64,000 nucleotides of DNA from an uncultured Oxalicibacterium sp. GTDB lineage: Bacteria; Pseudomonadota; Gammaproteobacteria; Burkholderiales; Burkholderiaceae_D. Shown piece by piece: positions 38,687 through 47,678 of the stretch. The stretch spans positions 1 through 64,000 of the forward strand of contig NZ_CAJYMD010000066.1 in assembly GCF_913776015.1 (NCBI RefSeq), written 5' to 3'. The stretch's first letter is position 1. The number at the start of each line of letters is the position of its first letter. The notes under the pieces were generated by a model. It was not told the origin of the DNA. It was given only the letters and a program-made list of their open reading frames with translations, and ran no database searches. Position numbers and translations under genes: made by a program.

Positions 38687-39616
38687 TCAGACCCGTTCAC
38701 TTGACTTTTCGGCGATGAGGCCAGTCGGTTTCCATGCCATCAGCATGATGACGACGGCAAAGGCGAAGACGTCCTTGTAGGCACTTGGTATATTCGGAAT
38801 CAGCGCAGGGAGCGTCGCACTACCTAGCACTTGCAGACCAGCGAACAGGAAGCCGCCGATGATTGCGCCGTAGATATTGCCCAGGCCACCGAGAATCGCA
38901 GCCGCAAAACCGATCACACCGAGCAACAGGCCTACGTTGAAGTTGATCTCGTTGTAGTACAGACCATTCATCACGCCGGCCAGTGCCGCCATGGCGGAGC
39001 CGATACCAAAGGTCAGCAGCACGACCGCTTCAAAGTTGATGCCCATCAGACGCGCGGTCTCGCCATCCTGTGCCACTGCCCGGATCGCCATACCGAGACG
39101 TGTTTTGGTAATCAGGAAATGCACACCGGCGATGATCGCAATGCCGCTCAACAGCAGAATCACGTTATCCGCACGCAAGCTCAGGTCACCCAGTTCGACC
39201 GAGCCAGTGGGCAAGAGTGATGGGAATGGTTGCGAGTTCGAACCATCCGGATAGAACAGACGCACGGCTTCGCGCATTACGGTGCCCAGCATCAAGGTCG
39301 CCAGCAGCGTATTGAGCGGCGGCGCCTTGTGCAGAGGCAGAATCAGAAATTTGGCAATCAGTGCACCGAGCAAACCCGTCACCGCAATCGCGGTAATCAC
39401 CACTGCCGCCAGTCGCAACCATGGCGAACTGATATCCAGCGCCATCATGCCGACAGAGGCTGTCAGGCCGGCGAACGCGCCCACCATCAAGGTATCGCCA
39501 TGCGAAAACTTGATGACGTCCAGCACGCCAAAAAACAAGGTAAAACCAACGGCGACCATGGCGTAGATAACGCCCAGCATCAATCCGTTGAATACATATT
39601 GACCGATCAAACTCAT
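38687..39616 (-). CDS. livH: Branched-chain-type ABC permease, LivH
   Basis: A 309-residue inner-membrane permease with eight or nine hydrophobic segments, beginning FNGLMLGVIYAMVAVGFTLF and carrying FGVLDVIKFSHGDTLMVGAF and ETARLMGINFEAV (coupling region). GGAGAA precedes ATG 39616, which decides the start over a longer frame to 39748. It lies 71 bp after the binding-protein gene. Confidence 0.92.
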   Translation of the reverse strand: MSLIGQYVFNGLMLGVIYAMVAVGFTLFFGVLDVIKFSHGDTLMVGAFAGLTASVGMMALDISSPWLRLAAVVITAIAVTGLLGALIAKFLILPLHKAPPLNTLLATLMLGTVMREAVRLFYPDGSNSQPFPSLLPTGSVELGDLSLRADNVILLLSGIAIIAGVHFLITKTRLGMAIRAVAQDGETARLMGINFEAVVLLTFGIGSAMAALAGVMNGLYYNEINFNVGLLLGVIGFAAAILGGLGNIYGAIIGGFLFAGLQVLGSATLPALIPNIPSAYKDVFAFAVVIMLMAWKPTGLIAEKSSERV

Positions 39617-39687
39617 GGTTTTCTCCACGCCAGTCCGATCGCAGATCGCTTCTGCAAGCGATCTGCGATCATCTTGACTACACGTTC

Positions 39688-40863
39688 TTATTGACCTGCC
39701 AACTTGCGTTTGCCCGCTGCGTAGCTGCTGTCTTCCCAGATCACCCACTTGCCATCTTCGACGACATACTTGGTGACGAGCGGTACGATGTTTTGACGAT
39801 GATCATCGAAGGTGACCTTGCCGATCAGGGTCTCCACGTTTTTGGTCTGATTCAGCACGTCACGCACTTTCTTGCGATCCGGGCCGACCTTCTCGACTGC
39901 ATCCATGATCAGGTTGGCAGCGGCATATGCGAATGGACCATAGGCTTCTGGTGGTTCGCTGTACTTCTGCAGACGATACTGACCGGTGAATGCCAAACCG
40001 CCGGGCAGTTTTTCCCACGGCGCACCTTCGAGGAAGGACAGGGAACCCTCGGCCAGTTTTTCGCCTACGCCTTGGATATACGCGTCGGATTTGATACCTG
40101 AGGTGCCTTCAAACTGTGCCTTGATGCCGAGCTTTTCCATCTGTGTACGGATACGCACGCCCAGCGGTGTCAGGCCGCCAAAGTAGATGACATCGGGCTT
40201 CAGTTCGCGGATCTTGGTCAGTTCGGTCGTGAAGTCCTGCTGATCAGCAGTCACACCAAAGGTGCCGAGGATTTGGCCACCATCTTTCTTCAGATATTCG
40301 GAGAAGTATTTGTTATGGCCTTTGCCATAGTCGGTGGTGTCATGGATGATCGCCCATTTCTTGTAGCCCTGCGAAATCATGAATTTGGCAGCGACTTCAC
40401 TCTGGTTGATCATCGTCCCATTCACGCGGTGGACTTCCTTGAAGTCATTGCCGTAGGTAATTTCCGGCAGAACGGCACCCCACACGATGACAGGCATGCC
40501 GAAACGCGCAAACACAGGTGCAGTGCCCATTGCCACGGCCGAACAGAAATGCGTGACGCCGGCGACAATACTTTTGTCCGATGCCAGCTTGGTTGCCACC
40601 TGCACACCCACATTGGGACGGCATTCATCATCCTGCGTCACCAATTGGTAGGTGTATTTCGCTTTGGGATCGGCATTACGCAAACGCACTGCCAGATCAG
40701 CCGAGTTGCGTCCGCCCAGGCCGATGGATGAAGTCCCACCCGTCAGCGGTCCGACAAAGGCAATCTTGACCACTTCTTTCGCAAATGCAGGCATGGCTAG
40801 CACGCTCAGGCTGACCGCCGCGGACAGCACTACTTTCTTGAATACTTCATTGGCTTTACCCAC
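39688..40863 (-). CDS. Branched-chain-type ABC substrate-binding protein
   Basis: A 391-residue periplasmic binding protein, first gene of the operon. The best start is GTG at 40863: GGAGG lies 5 bases upstream and the signal peptide (FKKVVLSAAVSLSVLAMPAFA) follows at the right distance, whereas no ATG fits. Family features are VKIAFVGPLTGGTSSIGLGG, ATKLASDKSIVAGVTHFCSA and DTTDYGKGH. Operon context (amidase, carbamoylase-type hydrolase) suggests an amide or ureide ligand rather than leucine. Confidence 0.9.
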   Translation of the reverse strand: MGKANEVFKKVVLSAAVSLSVLAMPAFAKEVVKIAFVGPLTGGTSSIGLGGRNSADLAVRLRNADPKAKYTYQLVTQDDECRPNVGVQVATKLASDKSIVAGVTHFCSAVAMGTAPVFARFGMPVIVWGAVLPEITYGNDFKEVHRVNGTMINQSEVAAKFMISQGYKKWAIIHDTTDYGKGHNKYFSEYLKKDGGQILGTFGVTADQQDFTTELTKIRELKPDVIYFGGLTPLGVRIRTQMEKLGIKAQFEGTSGIKSDAYIQGVGEKLAEGSLSFLEGAPWEKLPGGLAFTGQYRLQKYSEPPEAYGPFAYAAANLIMDAVEKVGPDRKKVRDVLNQTKNVETLIGKVTFDDHRQNIVPLVTKYVVEDGKWVIWEDSSYAAGKRKLAGQ

Positions 40864-41205
40864 TTCAACCTCCGTGTAAATGAACCGTTCGTGATGACTT
40901 ACGGCCACTTGAATGGGAAAAACGCACAATTTTTTATTCAAGTAGCTTGAATTATGTTCAGCAAAAACCATACCAATCGGAATTTATGGATATTTACTGG
41001 AATGGCATGTTGATGGTGCAGCCATGCTTTTAAATGGACTACGGCTGTAAGCCAGGCGCAAGAATGCACAGCTCGCCGCACTGAAGTGGGGTGATGCCAT
41101 ATAGACAACGCTGATCATTTCGTCCGAGATGCGAGCGGTGCGCGAAAAAACGATGACGAAAAAAAAGCGCCTCTTCAAGGCGCTTTTCAGGAAAAATTCA
41201 GTTGA
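40864..41205. other. Promoter region of the transporter operon
   Basis: About 340 bp, AT-rich near the binding-protein gene. It must hold the operon promoter, but no strong -35/-10 pair or clear operator is seen. The cytochrome c terminator is at 41158-41187. Confidence 0.5.
41158..41187 (-). terminator. Terminator after the cytochrome c gene
   Basis: On the minus strand the stem AAAAGCGCCTTGAAGAGGCGCTTTTTTTT pairs AAGCGCCT with AGGCGCTT and ends in a T run, 19 bp after the cytochrome stop. Confidence 0.82.
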
Positions 41206-41517
41206 TCAGTTCAGCGTCATGATCCACTGCACGAGTTGCTTGGCTTCGGCATCGCTGACTTGCGTATTGGCAGGCATCGGCACGGCCCCCCATGCCCCGC
41301 TACCACCTTTAGTGATCTTTTGTGCAAGCTTGTCTTCGACACCCTTCTGCCCCTTGTACTTGGCGGCAATGTCCTTGAAGGATGGACCAAGCACCTTGTT
41401 GCCAACTGCGTGACAAGCCATGCAGTTTTTGGAGCGCGCCAGATTGGCATCCGCCAGCGCGGCATTCGACAGACCGAAACCCGCCATCAGCAGACAGAGT
41501 AACAACGAACGCTTCAT
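41206..41517 (-). CDS. Class I c-type cytochrome (c551/c552-like)
   Basis: A 103-residue periplasmic electron carrier. A signal peptide (LLLCLLMAGFGLSNAALA) is followed by the haem site CMACH and the axial Met in VPMPANTQVSDAEA, with the final helix LVQWIMTLN. It is the size of small cytochromes that donate to oxidases or nitrite reductases. The start at 41517 has GGAG 6 bases upstream. It is a single gene with its own terminator. Confidence 0.93.
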   Translation of the reverse strand: MKRSLLLCLLMAGFGLSNAALADANLARSKNCMACHAVGNKVLGPSFKDIAAKYKGQKGVEDKLAQKITKGGSGAWGAVPMPANTQVSDAEAKQLVQWIMTLN

Positions 41518-41607
41518 ACAGCTCTCCATGCGGTTGAGGTAGTAATTCTATCGTGTTTGACAGAGTGACCGATGAGACAAAACGTCACATGCACAAGTTT
41601 GTACTGT

Positions 41608-41633
41608 TAACGTTCACATGCAAGGAAACGTTA
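41608..41633. promoter_or_regulatory. Inverted repeat upstream of the ECF sigma gene
   Basis: TAACGTT (41608-41614) and AACGTTA (41627-41633), 12-base spacer, lie between the divergent cytochrome c and sigma genes. Possible regulator site; the protein is unknown. Confidence 0.35.
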
Positions 41634-41731
41634 CCTTTGCTCACAAAGCAAACCGAGTTTCAAGATGTCTTGTCAAAACCAGACAACAGCGTGCAGACAT
41701 ATTGTTGCGTTACAGACCATGCAGCACCTAA

Positions 41732-41750
41732 AATGATAATAAGTATCATT
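41732..41750. promoter_or_regulatory. Fur box upstream of the iron-uptake genes
   Basis: AATGATA-ATAAG-TATCATT is a perfect 7-5-7 inverted repeat close to the Fur consensus GATAATGATAATCATTATC. It lies 40 bp before the sigma factor start, so iron-bound Fur should repress the sigma-FecR genes. Confidence 0.8.
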
Positions 41751-41789
41751 CATTAAAAACATCTTCTCGCGCCTTCCATTGTTGCTGCA

Positions 41790-42311
41790 GTGCTCACAAA
41801 TCCTCCCCATTCCACCTTGATCGACGAATTTGTCTGCCGTTACGACGAGCTAATTGATCATCTTCGTCGCCGTTTCGGCGACAAGGGATTCGCCAAGGAC
41901 GTGTTGCAAGACGTCTGCGTACAACTTTTGGAGCGACCGCCAGAAAATGTGCGCGCGCCGGGCGCCTTCCTGCGCCACGTTTCAACGCAATTGGCAATCG
42001 ATCGCTATCGCGTGGAAAAGGTCCGTGCCGGGATCGTCGAAAGCATGCCGGACATTCCGGAGCAACCGGTTGCACATGCCGCGCTCTCCGGTGCAGAACT
42101 CAACATCGCCTTCCAGCAAAAGCAGCAGGCACTGCTGGCCGCCGTGCAGGCGCTGCCCGAATGCTGTCGCGATGTTTTCATTCTGCACAAGCTCTATCAC
42201 TTGCCGCAGGCAGAAGTGGCAAACAAGCTCGGCATCTCGCGCGGTATGGTGGCACGTCACATGGCGCGTGCCGTCGCCGGATTAGCACCTGTCATGAACG
42301 GTGAAACGTGA
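41790..42311 (+). CDS. ECF sigma factor, FecI family
   Basis: A 173-residue extracytoplasmic-function sigma factor. Region 2 includes RRFGDKGFAKDVLQDVCVQL and region 4 includes LPECCRDVFILHKLYHLPQA followed by EVANKLGISRGMVARHM. It would direct RNA polymerase to the receptor gene downstream when the receptor senses its siderophore. The likely start is GTG at 41790, with no clear ribosome site; the true start is uncertain by several codons. It overlaps fecR by GTGA. A Fur box lies upstream. Confidence 0.88.
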   Translation: MLTNPPHSTLIDEFVCRYDELIDHLRRRFGDKGFAKDVLQDVCVQLLERPPENVRAPGAFLRHVSTQLAIDRYRVEKVRAGIVESMPDIPEQPVAHAALSGAELNIAFQQKQQALLAAVQALPECCRDVFILHKLYHLPQAEVANKLGISRGMVARHMARAVAGLAPVMNGET

Positions 42312-43195
42312 GTTCACGCCTGCCCGAATCGATCGCTTCCGGCACTTCCACCAGCAATCCCAAGCGTACGTCGCCCACCACGCTGGACGATGAAGCGCTC
42401 ATGATGTTCGAAGAAAACTTGCGCGCGCAATTGCCCGGCATCAGTGAAATCGTAGGACGCGCCGAAGCACGCAAACGCCGAAAGAAAGCTGCCGTGACAA
42501 CCCTAGGCATGCTGGTCATCGGCGCCTTGTTGTGGGCTGATCCGGTTTACCACACGGAAAACATCGCCACGCGTATCGGCGAACGCAGCGTCTGGGAAAT
42601 GCATGATGGCAGCCAGATTGCTCTCAACACCGATTCGTCATTACGGATTGCCCACCATCTGCGTTCGCGCCAGGTTTATCTGGAACGCGGCGAAGCGCTC
42701 TTCACGGTATCGCACTCGCGTCTGCGCAGTTTTGTCGTGCATGCTTACCATACGCGAGTGGTCGATATCGGTACCGTATTCAATGTGCGCAATACCGAAA
42801 ACGGCGCCGATGTCACGGTGGTTGAGGGCAGTGTGCAGGTTTTCCCTGAAAGCACGACGCAGAACGGGCCGATCCTGCGAGCAGGAGAAACCATCCGTGT
42901 CGATCAGGCCGGCTTGCAAGCCATCCACGCAACAGATACCGAACTGGCAACCGGATGGCGGCACGGCAAACTGTATTTTGATCGCACGCCCCTGCGCCAA
43001 TTGGCTGCCGAACTGAACCGCTATCGTCACCACCCCGTCATGGTCGCCTCCGCAATCGGCGATGTGCGCATCAGCGGGCAGTTCGACATCGACAATCTCG
43101 AACAATTGCTGACCATGTTGCCAACGCTCGCGCCGGTACGGATCGAACATCGCACCGATGGCAGCGTGGCGATTTCTTCTCGCACAGACAAATAA
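42308..43195 (+). CDS. FecR-type anti-sigma/signal transducer
   Basis: A 295-residue inner-membrane regulator that holds the sigma factor and relays the receptor signal. A cytosolic segment (1-65) is followed by one membrane helix (about 66-84, TTLGMLVIGALLWA) and a periplasmic FecR domain with WEMHDGSQIALNTDSSLRI and VVDIGTVFNVRNTENGADVT. The GTG start at 42308 overlaps the sigma stop, a usual coupling. Its N-terminus is proline/serine-rich rather than a standard DUF4880. Confidence 0.88.
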   Translation: MSSRLPESIASGTSTSNPKRTSPTTLDDEALMMFEENLRAQLPGISEIVGRAEARKRRKKAAVTTLGMLVIGALLWADPVYHTENIATRIGERSVWEMHDGSQIALNTDSSLRIAHHLRSRQVYLERGEALFTVSHSRLRSFVVHAYHTRVVDIGTVFNVRNTENGADVTVVEGSVQVFPESTTQNGPILRAGETIRVDQAGLQAIHATDTELATGWRHGKLYFDRTPLRQLAAELNRYRHHPVMVASAIGDVRISGQFDIDNLEQLLTMLPTLAPVRIEHRTDGSVAISSRTDK

Positions 43196-43289
43196 CGATC
43201 TTTACTTGCGCAATGACAAGGATCGCTTCGTATCGCGCACTGAAAAATAATTATCGACACAAGGTGTACATCGACGAAGTCTGACTCGG

Positions 43290-43323
43290 CTTCTCCGGTA
43301 GCTAGCCTCATTTACTGGAGAAG
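43290..43323 (+). promoter_or_regulatory. Hairpin covering the ribosome site of the TonB receptor
   Basis: CTTCTCCGGTA (43290-43300) pairs with TACTGGAGAAG (43313-43323) as an 11-bp stem with one G-U pair and a 12-base loop. The right arm contains GGAGAAG, the ribosome binding site 5 bases before ATG 43329. In RNA the site would be fully closed, so translation may be controlled. Confidence 0.6.
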
Positions 43324-43328
43324 ACTGC

Positions 43329-45695
43329 ATGAAAAAACTGAAAACCCGCCTGACCATTCTGGCAGCAGGTCTGACGCTGTCGGCGTCGGTCTTTGCCCAA
43401 TCATCCCCCGTCGATATCGATATTTCTTCACAGCCATTGCATCAGGCACTGAATGCATTGGCACGCCAGACTGGCGCACAGATTCTGTTTGTCAGCGACA
43501 TTACGGCTGGCAAGACTGCGCCGGCCATCAAAGGCAAGCTGACCGTACAAGAAGCACTTTCCCGTTTGCTGCAAGGCTCGTCACTGCATATTCGTACTAT
43601 CGACAATCGCTCGTTCTCGATCGTCAGCGAACGTGAAGCAAGCAACATTGAAAATGTCCTGCCACAAGTCAACGTGACCGCGGCCAGCACAGGCGATCTT
43701 GCTCCGGTGTACGCTGGCGGACAAGTCGCACGCGGCGGACAACTGGGTATGCTTGGCCAGCGCGACGTGATGGATACGCCGTTTTCCCTGACGGCTTATA
43801 CGAGCAATCTGATTCAGCAACAACAGGCAGACAGCATTGCCGACGTGATCGCGAATGATGCGTCCGTGCAAAACATCAACCCGCGTACCAGCCGCTTCGA
43901 TCAGTTCTCCATCCGCGGCTTTTCGTTGTTGAACAGCGACATCGCACTGAACGGCTTATACGGCATCGTGCCAACTTACGCGGTTGCCGTCGAAAGTCTC
44001 GAACGCGTCGAAGTACTCAAAGGCAGCAGTGCGATGATCAACGGCATGGCACCAGGCGGCGCGGTCGGTGGTGCCATCAACATTGTTCCGAAACGGGCGG
44101 GTGATACCCCAACAAGAGAAATCACCACCAGCTACAGCAGCGATAGTACGGTTGGCGCGCATCTGGATCTCGGACAGCGTTTCGGGGAAGAAGGCCAATT
44201 TGGCGTGCGCCTCAACGGCGCCTACCGTAGCGGCGATACCGCCGTTGATAATCAGCGTCAGCAACGTGGGCTCTTCACGCTCGGCATGGATTACCGTAGT
44301 GTCCATACACGGTTATCTGCCGATGTCGGTTATCAGGATCGTACGGTGGATGCACCGCAGGAACGGGTCTCTCTCGGCGCAAACGCTCCCGTCCCCAATG
44401 CCAATTTACTTGCCTCCAACTATGCGCCGGCATGGACATACGCCAAATCACGTGATCACTACCTGGCAACGCGGGCAGAACATGATGTAGGCGAGCAAAC
44501 CACCATTTACGGGGCATTTGGCATTCGCAAAGGCTATTACGATTTTTTGCGTCAAGGCATTACCCTGAACAATGCAACGGGCAATTTTAGTGAACAGCCA
44601 AACTATTTCCTGCGCAGCGAAAGTGTACGGACTGCGGAAGTTGGTCTGAAGACCCGTGCACAAACCGGATCGATTGCGCATGCGATTACGACTAGTGCCA
44701 CTTTCCTGGAAAAGGATTTCGGCAATCTTAGCCTTTCGGTCTCTCCTACGACCAATTCCAATATTTACACACCCGCCATTACCAGTGCACCGTCGCTGGC
44801 CGGTTTGAGTGACAGTGTGCCCAAGACAAATCGTTCACGACTGGTCAGCTTTGCACTGGCAGATACACTTTCGATGATGGAAGACCGCGTACAACTGACT
44901 ATCGGTGGCCGTTTGCAACGTGTAGTCAATGAGCGATTCCAATCCAATGGTTCCCTGAACAAGGTATTCGATGAACAGGCATGGACACCGGCCGTCGCAT
45001 TACTCGTCAAACCATGGCAACACGTCTCCCTGTATGCCAACTACATCGAAGGCCTGAGCGAAGCGCCAGCCATCCCAACTGCGGCAATCAATCAAGATGC
45101 CGTGTTCCGTCCGGTGAAATCAAAACAGAAGGAAATCGGCGCCAAATTCGACTACGGCAAACTTGGCGCGAGTGTCAGTCTCTTTGAAATACGCAAACCC
45201 GGTGGTTACTTCGATACCGCTACCAACATCTTTTCCGTAAGCGGCATGCAGCGCAATCGCGGCCTGGAAGCCAATATCTTCGGTGAACCGCAACGCGGCC
45301 TGCGCCTGTTGGCAGGCGTCATGTATCTGGATGCACGCACGGAACGCTCCAGTGTCGCCAATACGGAAGGCAAGGTGGCACAAGGCTCACCGCGCTTTAC
45401 CTGGAATGCGGGTTTGGATTGGGATACGCCTTTTCTCGACGGCATGGCATGGTCAGCACGGGTGCTGCACACGACGTCGCAATACGTCGATGCAACCAAT
45501 ATCAAGGAAATTCCCGGCTGGACCCGGCTTGACGTAGGCGCACGTTACACCTTCCCGGCACAACGCCACCCTGTCACACTGCGCGCAAGCATTACCAATC
45601 TGCTGGACAAGACTTACTGGGCCAGCGCCTCCTCCAACGGTCTGACCATCAGTTCGCCACGCGCCCTGCTGCTATCGGCCACCATTCCCTTCTGA
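43329..45695 (+). CDS. TonB-dependent siderophore receptor with STN signalling domain
   Basis: A 788-residue outer-membrane receptor. After the signal peptide (ending SASVFAQ) comes the STN/secretin-TonB domain (about 27-100, VDIDISSQPLHQALNALARQ), which talks to FecR. The plug follows (about 140-250, DTPFSLTAYTSNLIQQQ and RGFSLLNSDIALNG) and then the 22-strand barrel ending in Phe (LLLSATIPF). It imports a ferric siderophore, probably hydroxamate or similar, with energy from TonB. The ligand is not known. Confidence 0.94.
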   Translation: MKKLKTRLTILAAGLTLSASVFAQSSPVDIDISSQPLHQALNALARQTGAQILFVSDITAGKTAPAIKGKLTVQEALSRLLQGSSLHIRTIDNRSFSIVSEREASNIENVLPQVNVTAASTGDLAPVYAGGQVARGGQLGMLGQRDVMDTPFSLTAYTSNLIQQQQADSIADVIANDASVQNINPRTSRFDQFSIRGFSLLNSDIALNGLYGIVPTYAVAVESLERVEVLKGSSAMINGMAPGGAVGGAINIVPKRAGDTPTREITTSYSSDSTVGAHLDLGQRFGEEGQFGVRLNGAYRSGDTAVDNQRQQRGLFTLGMDYRSVHTRLSADVGYQDRTVDAPQERVSLGANAPVPNANLLASNYAPAWTYAKSRDHYLATRAEHDVGEQTTIYGAFGIRKGYYDFLRQGITLNNATGNFSEQPNYFLRSESVRTAEVGLKTRAQTGSIAHAITTSATFLEKDFGNLSLSVSPTTNSNIYTPAITSAPSLAGLSDSVPKTNRSRLVSFALADTLSMMEDRVQLTIGGRLQRVVNERFQSNGSLNKVFDEQAWTPAVALLVKPWQHVSLYANYIEGLSEAPAIPTAAINQDAVFRPVKSKQKEIGAKFDYGKLGASVSLFEIRKPGGYFDTATNIFSVSGMQRNRGLEANIFGEPQRGLRLLAGVMYLDARTERSSVANTEGKVAQGSPRFTWNAGLDWDTPFLDGMAWSARVLHTTSQYVDATNIKEIPGWTRLDVGARYTFPAQRHPVTLRASITNLLDKTYWASASSNGLTISSPRALLLSATIPF

Positions 45696-45715
45696 TCGTT
45701 TGTTCTTTTCCCTGA

Positions 45716-45752
45716 GATTGTCCGCCGCCTATAAGGCGGGCAATCTTTTCTT
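45716..45752 (+). terminator. Terminator after the TonB receptor gene
   Basis: Stem GATTGTCCGCC pairs with GGCGGGCAATC (one mismatch) with an 8-base loop, followed by TTTTCTT, 20 bp after the stop. Confidence 0.8.
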
Positions 45753-45928
45753 CTGCAAACGGGCACTGCGCACTACCAGTAATCTTTCTTTTTCACCGCA
45801 TGGTTGGCGTGGCTTTTGGCATCCACGCAACATGCCGCAGCGCCCTGTCGCAATATTCCCCTGCCAGTTTTGACCAGAGGAAATTTTCGCCTTATGCTCG
45901 CAGCACATACTGCCTGCACGAGAAAGCC

Positions 45929-46144
45929 ATGCCATTGATCATTCTGATTGTCCTTTTTGTCGCCCTCAAATTGCTGGCGATCGGACCTGTCGCAGACATG
46001 TCATGGTGGTGGGTCGTCGGCCTGTTCGCTCTCGCCTTTCTCTGGTTCGAATACATCGAGCGCATGTTGGGCCGAGATAAACGCAAGGCGCACGAACAAC
46101 TCGAGAAAACGCGCGCGGATCGCGTCAAACGCACCTTCAAGTAA
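45929..46144 (+). CDS. Small Trp-rich membrane protein (TIGR04438-like)
   Basis: A 71-residue protein with two membrane helices (PLIILIVLFVALKLLAIG and WWWVVGLFALAFLWF) and a highly charged C-terminus ending KTRADRVKRTFK. The Trp cluster SWWW and the length fit the betaproteobacterial small Trp-rich family, function unknown. The start at 45929 is chosen at the first helix; the open frame upstream has no coding character. Confidence 0.78.
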   Translation: MPLIILIVLFVALKLLAIGPVADMSWWWVVGLFALAFLWFEYIERMLGRDKRKAHEQLEKTRADRVKRTFK

Positions 46145-46216
46145 CCACGACACATTGTTTTGCATTTGCCGTGTCGCTGCGTAGGAACCATTACTTTCGG
46201 CTGACGTCCATGCCTC

Positions 46217-47563
46217 ATGGAAACAAACTTCAACATCCCTGCCTCACGCTTTCTTGATCTTCTGCCAGATGCCCTTTGTATCGTCGATCCCGATGGTCGT
46301 TTTGTCTTCGTCAGTAGTGCGTTTGAACAAATTTTTGGCTATGCGCCGGAAGAAGTAATCGGCAAACCCATGCTTGATCTCGTCCATCCGGATGATCGTG
46401 CGACGACACAATCGATTGCCGAAGACATCATGGCTGGCAATAGCAAAATCAACATCGAAAACCGTTACTTGCGCAAGGATGGACAGATCGTCCACATCAT
46501 GTGGTCTGCACGGTGGTCAGCCGAAAATGGCGTACGCATCGCCGTTGCCCGCGACATTACCAATCGCAAGAAGGCAGAAGCCATCCGTGCTGCGCTGTAC
46601 GCCATCTCGGAAGCCGCGCACGTCGCTGAAAATCTGCAGGACCTTTTCGAACGCATCCACCAGATCATCAGCTCGCTGCTCCCCGCAGAAAATTTCTCGA
46701 TCGCGTTGCAGAAGCCCGATCGCACCACGCTGGATTTTGTTTATCACGTGGATCAATATGATGAACCGATCGATCACCTTCGTACTTCGGCCGAACAGTT
46801 GTACCCGGAAATCGTCACCAGCCGACAACCCGCATTACTGTGCCGCAGTGAAAACAGCAACCTGCCGCTAGGATTGCGTAGCGTTGGCAGGTACCACGCG
46901 CTGTGCTGGCTGGCTGTCCCTTTGATCGCAACCGATGACACCATCGGCGCCATCTTCCTGCGCAGTTATGCAGGTGGCACCCAATATACGGAACAGGACA
47001 AGGAGTTGCTGCGTTTCGTTTCGACGCAAATCGCCACGGCCGTTGAACGCAAGCAGTTGTATGCACAATTGCAGCATGCGTCGCGATACGACCCCCTGAC
47101 CGATTTGCCCAACCGCGGCTTGCTGTTCGATCGATTGCGAACCAGTCTCGCACGTGCGCGCCGTAGAAACGAGCAAATGGCCGTGCTGTTTCTCGATCTT
47201 GATCGCTTCAAGGAAATCAACGATACGCATGGTCACGCAACCGGCGATCAATTGCTGCGCGAAGTTGCGCAACGTATGCAGCAGTGCATACGCGAAGCCG
47301 ATACCGTCGCCCGCATCGGCGGCGATGAGTTCGTGGTACTGATTGAAAGCATGCAGCAGCCCGATTACGCCATGCTGGTCGCCGAGAAAATTCGTGCCGC
47401 TGTACAACGCCCCATGCAATTTGAGGCACATACGCTGCACATCCAGCCGAGCATCGGAATCGCACGCTATCCGCTGGATGGACAAAGCGAACAAACTCTG
47501 CTCGATCACGCCGACAAGACCATGTACGAAGAAAAGGAACGACGCAAACAGGCGTCAACCTAG
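46217..47563 (+). CDS. Diguanylate cyclase with PAS and GAF domains
   Basis: A 448-residue cytosolic signalling enzyme that makes cyclic di-GMP. The PAS domain is at about 10-120 (LPDALCIVDPDGRFVFVSSA), a GAF domain at about 135-280 and the GGDEF domain from about 290. The active site GGDEF is intact (368-372), and the inhibitory RxxD site (READ, 359-362) is also intact, so feedback by product is expected. No EAL domain and no membrane helix. The signal sensed is unknown. Confidence 0.93.
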   Translation: METNFNIPASRFLDLLPDALCIVDPDGRFVFVSSAFEQIFGYAPEEVIGKPMLDLVHPDDRATTQSIAEDIMAGNSKINIENRYLRKDGQIVHIMWSARWSAENGVRIAVARDITNRKKAEAIRAALYAISEAAHVAENLQDLFERIHQIISSLLPAENFSIALQKPDRTTLDFVYHVDQYDEPIDHLRTSAEQLYPEIVTSRQPALLCRSENSNLPLGLRSVGRYHALCWLAVPLIATDDTIGAIFLRSYAGGTQYTEQDKELLRFVSTQIATAVERKQLYAQLQHASRYDPLTDLPNRGLLFDRLRTSLARARRRNEQMAVLFLDLDRFKEINDTHGHATGDQLLREVAQRMQQCIREADTVARIGGDEFVVLIESMQQPDYAMLVAEKIRAAVQRPMQFEAHTLHIQPSIGIARYPLDGQSEQTLLDHADKTMYEEKERRKQAST

Positions 47564-47678
47564 TCGTTGCATCACATCAGCACGCATCGTCCCTGGAGTC
47601 CGACATGCGCTTTGATTGGCAATACCTGTGCAGATGTGTCGCATAATCGTGCCTTCATTCCATTTATTCGCAATTCCC

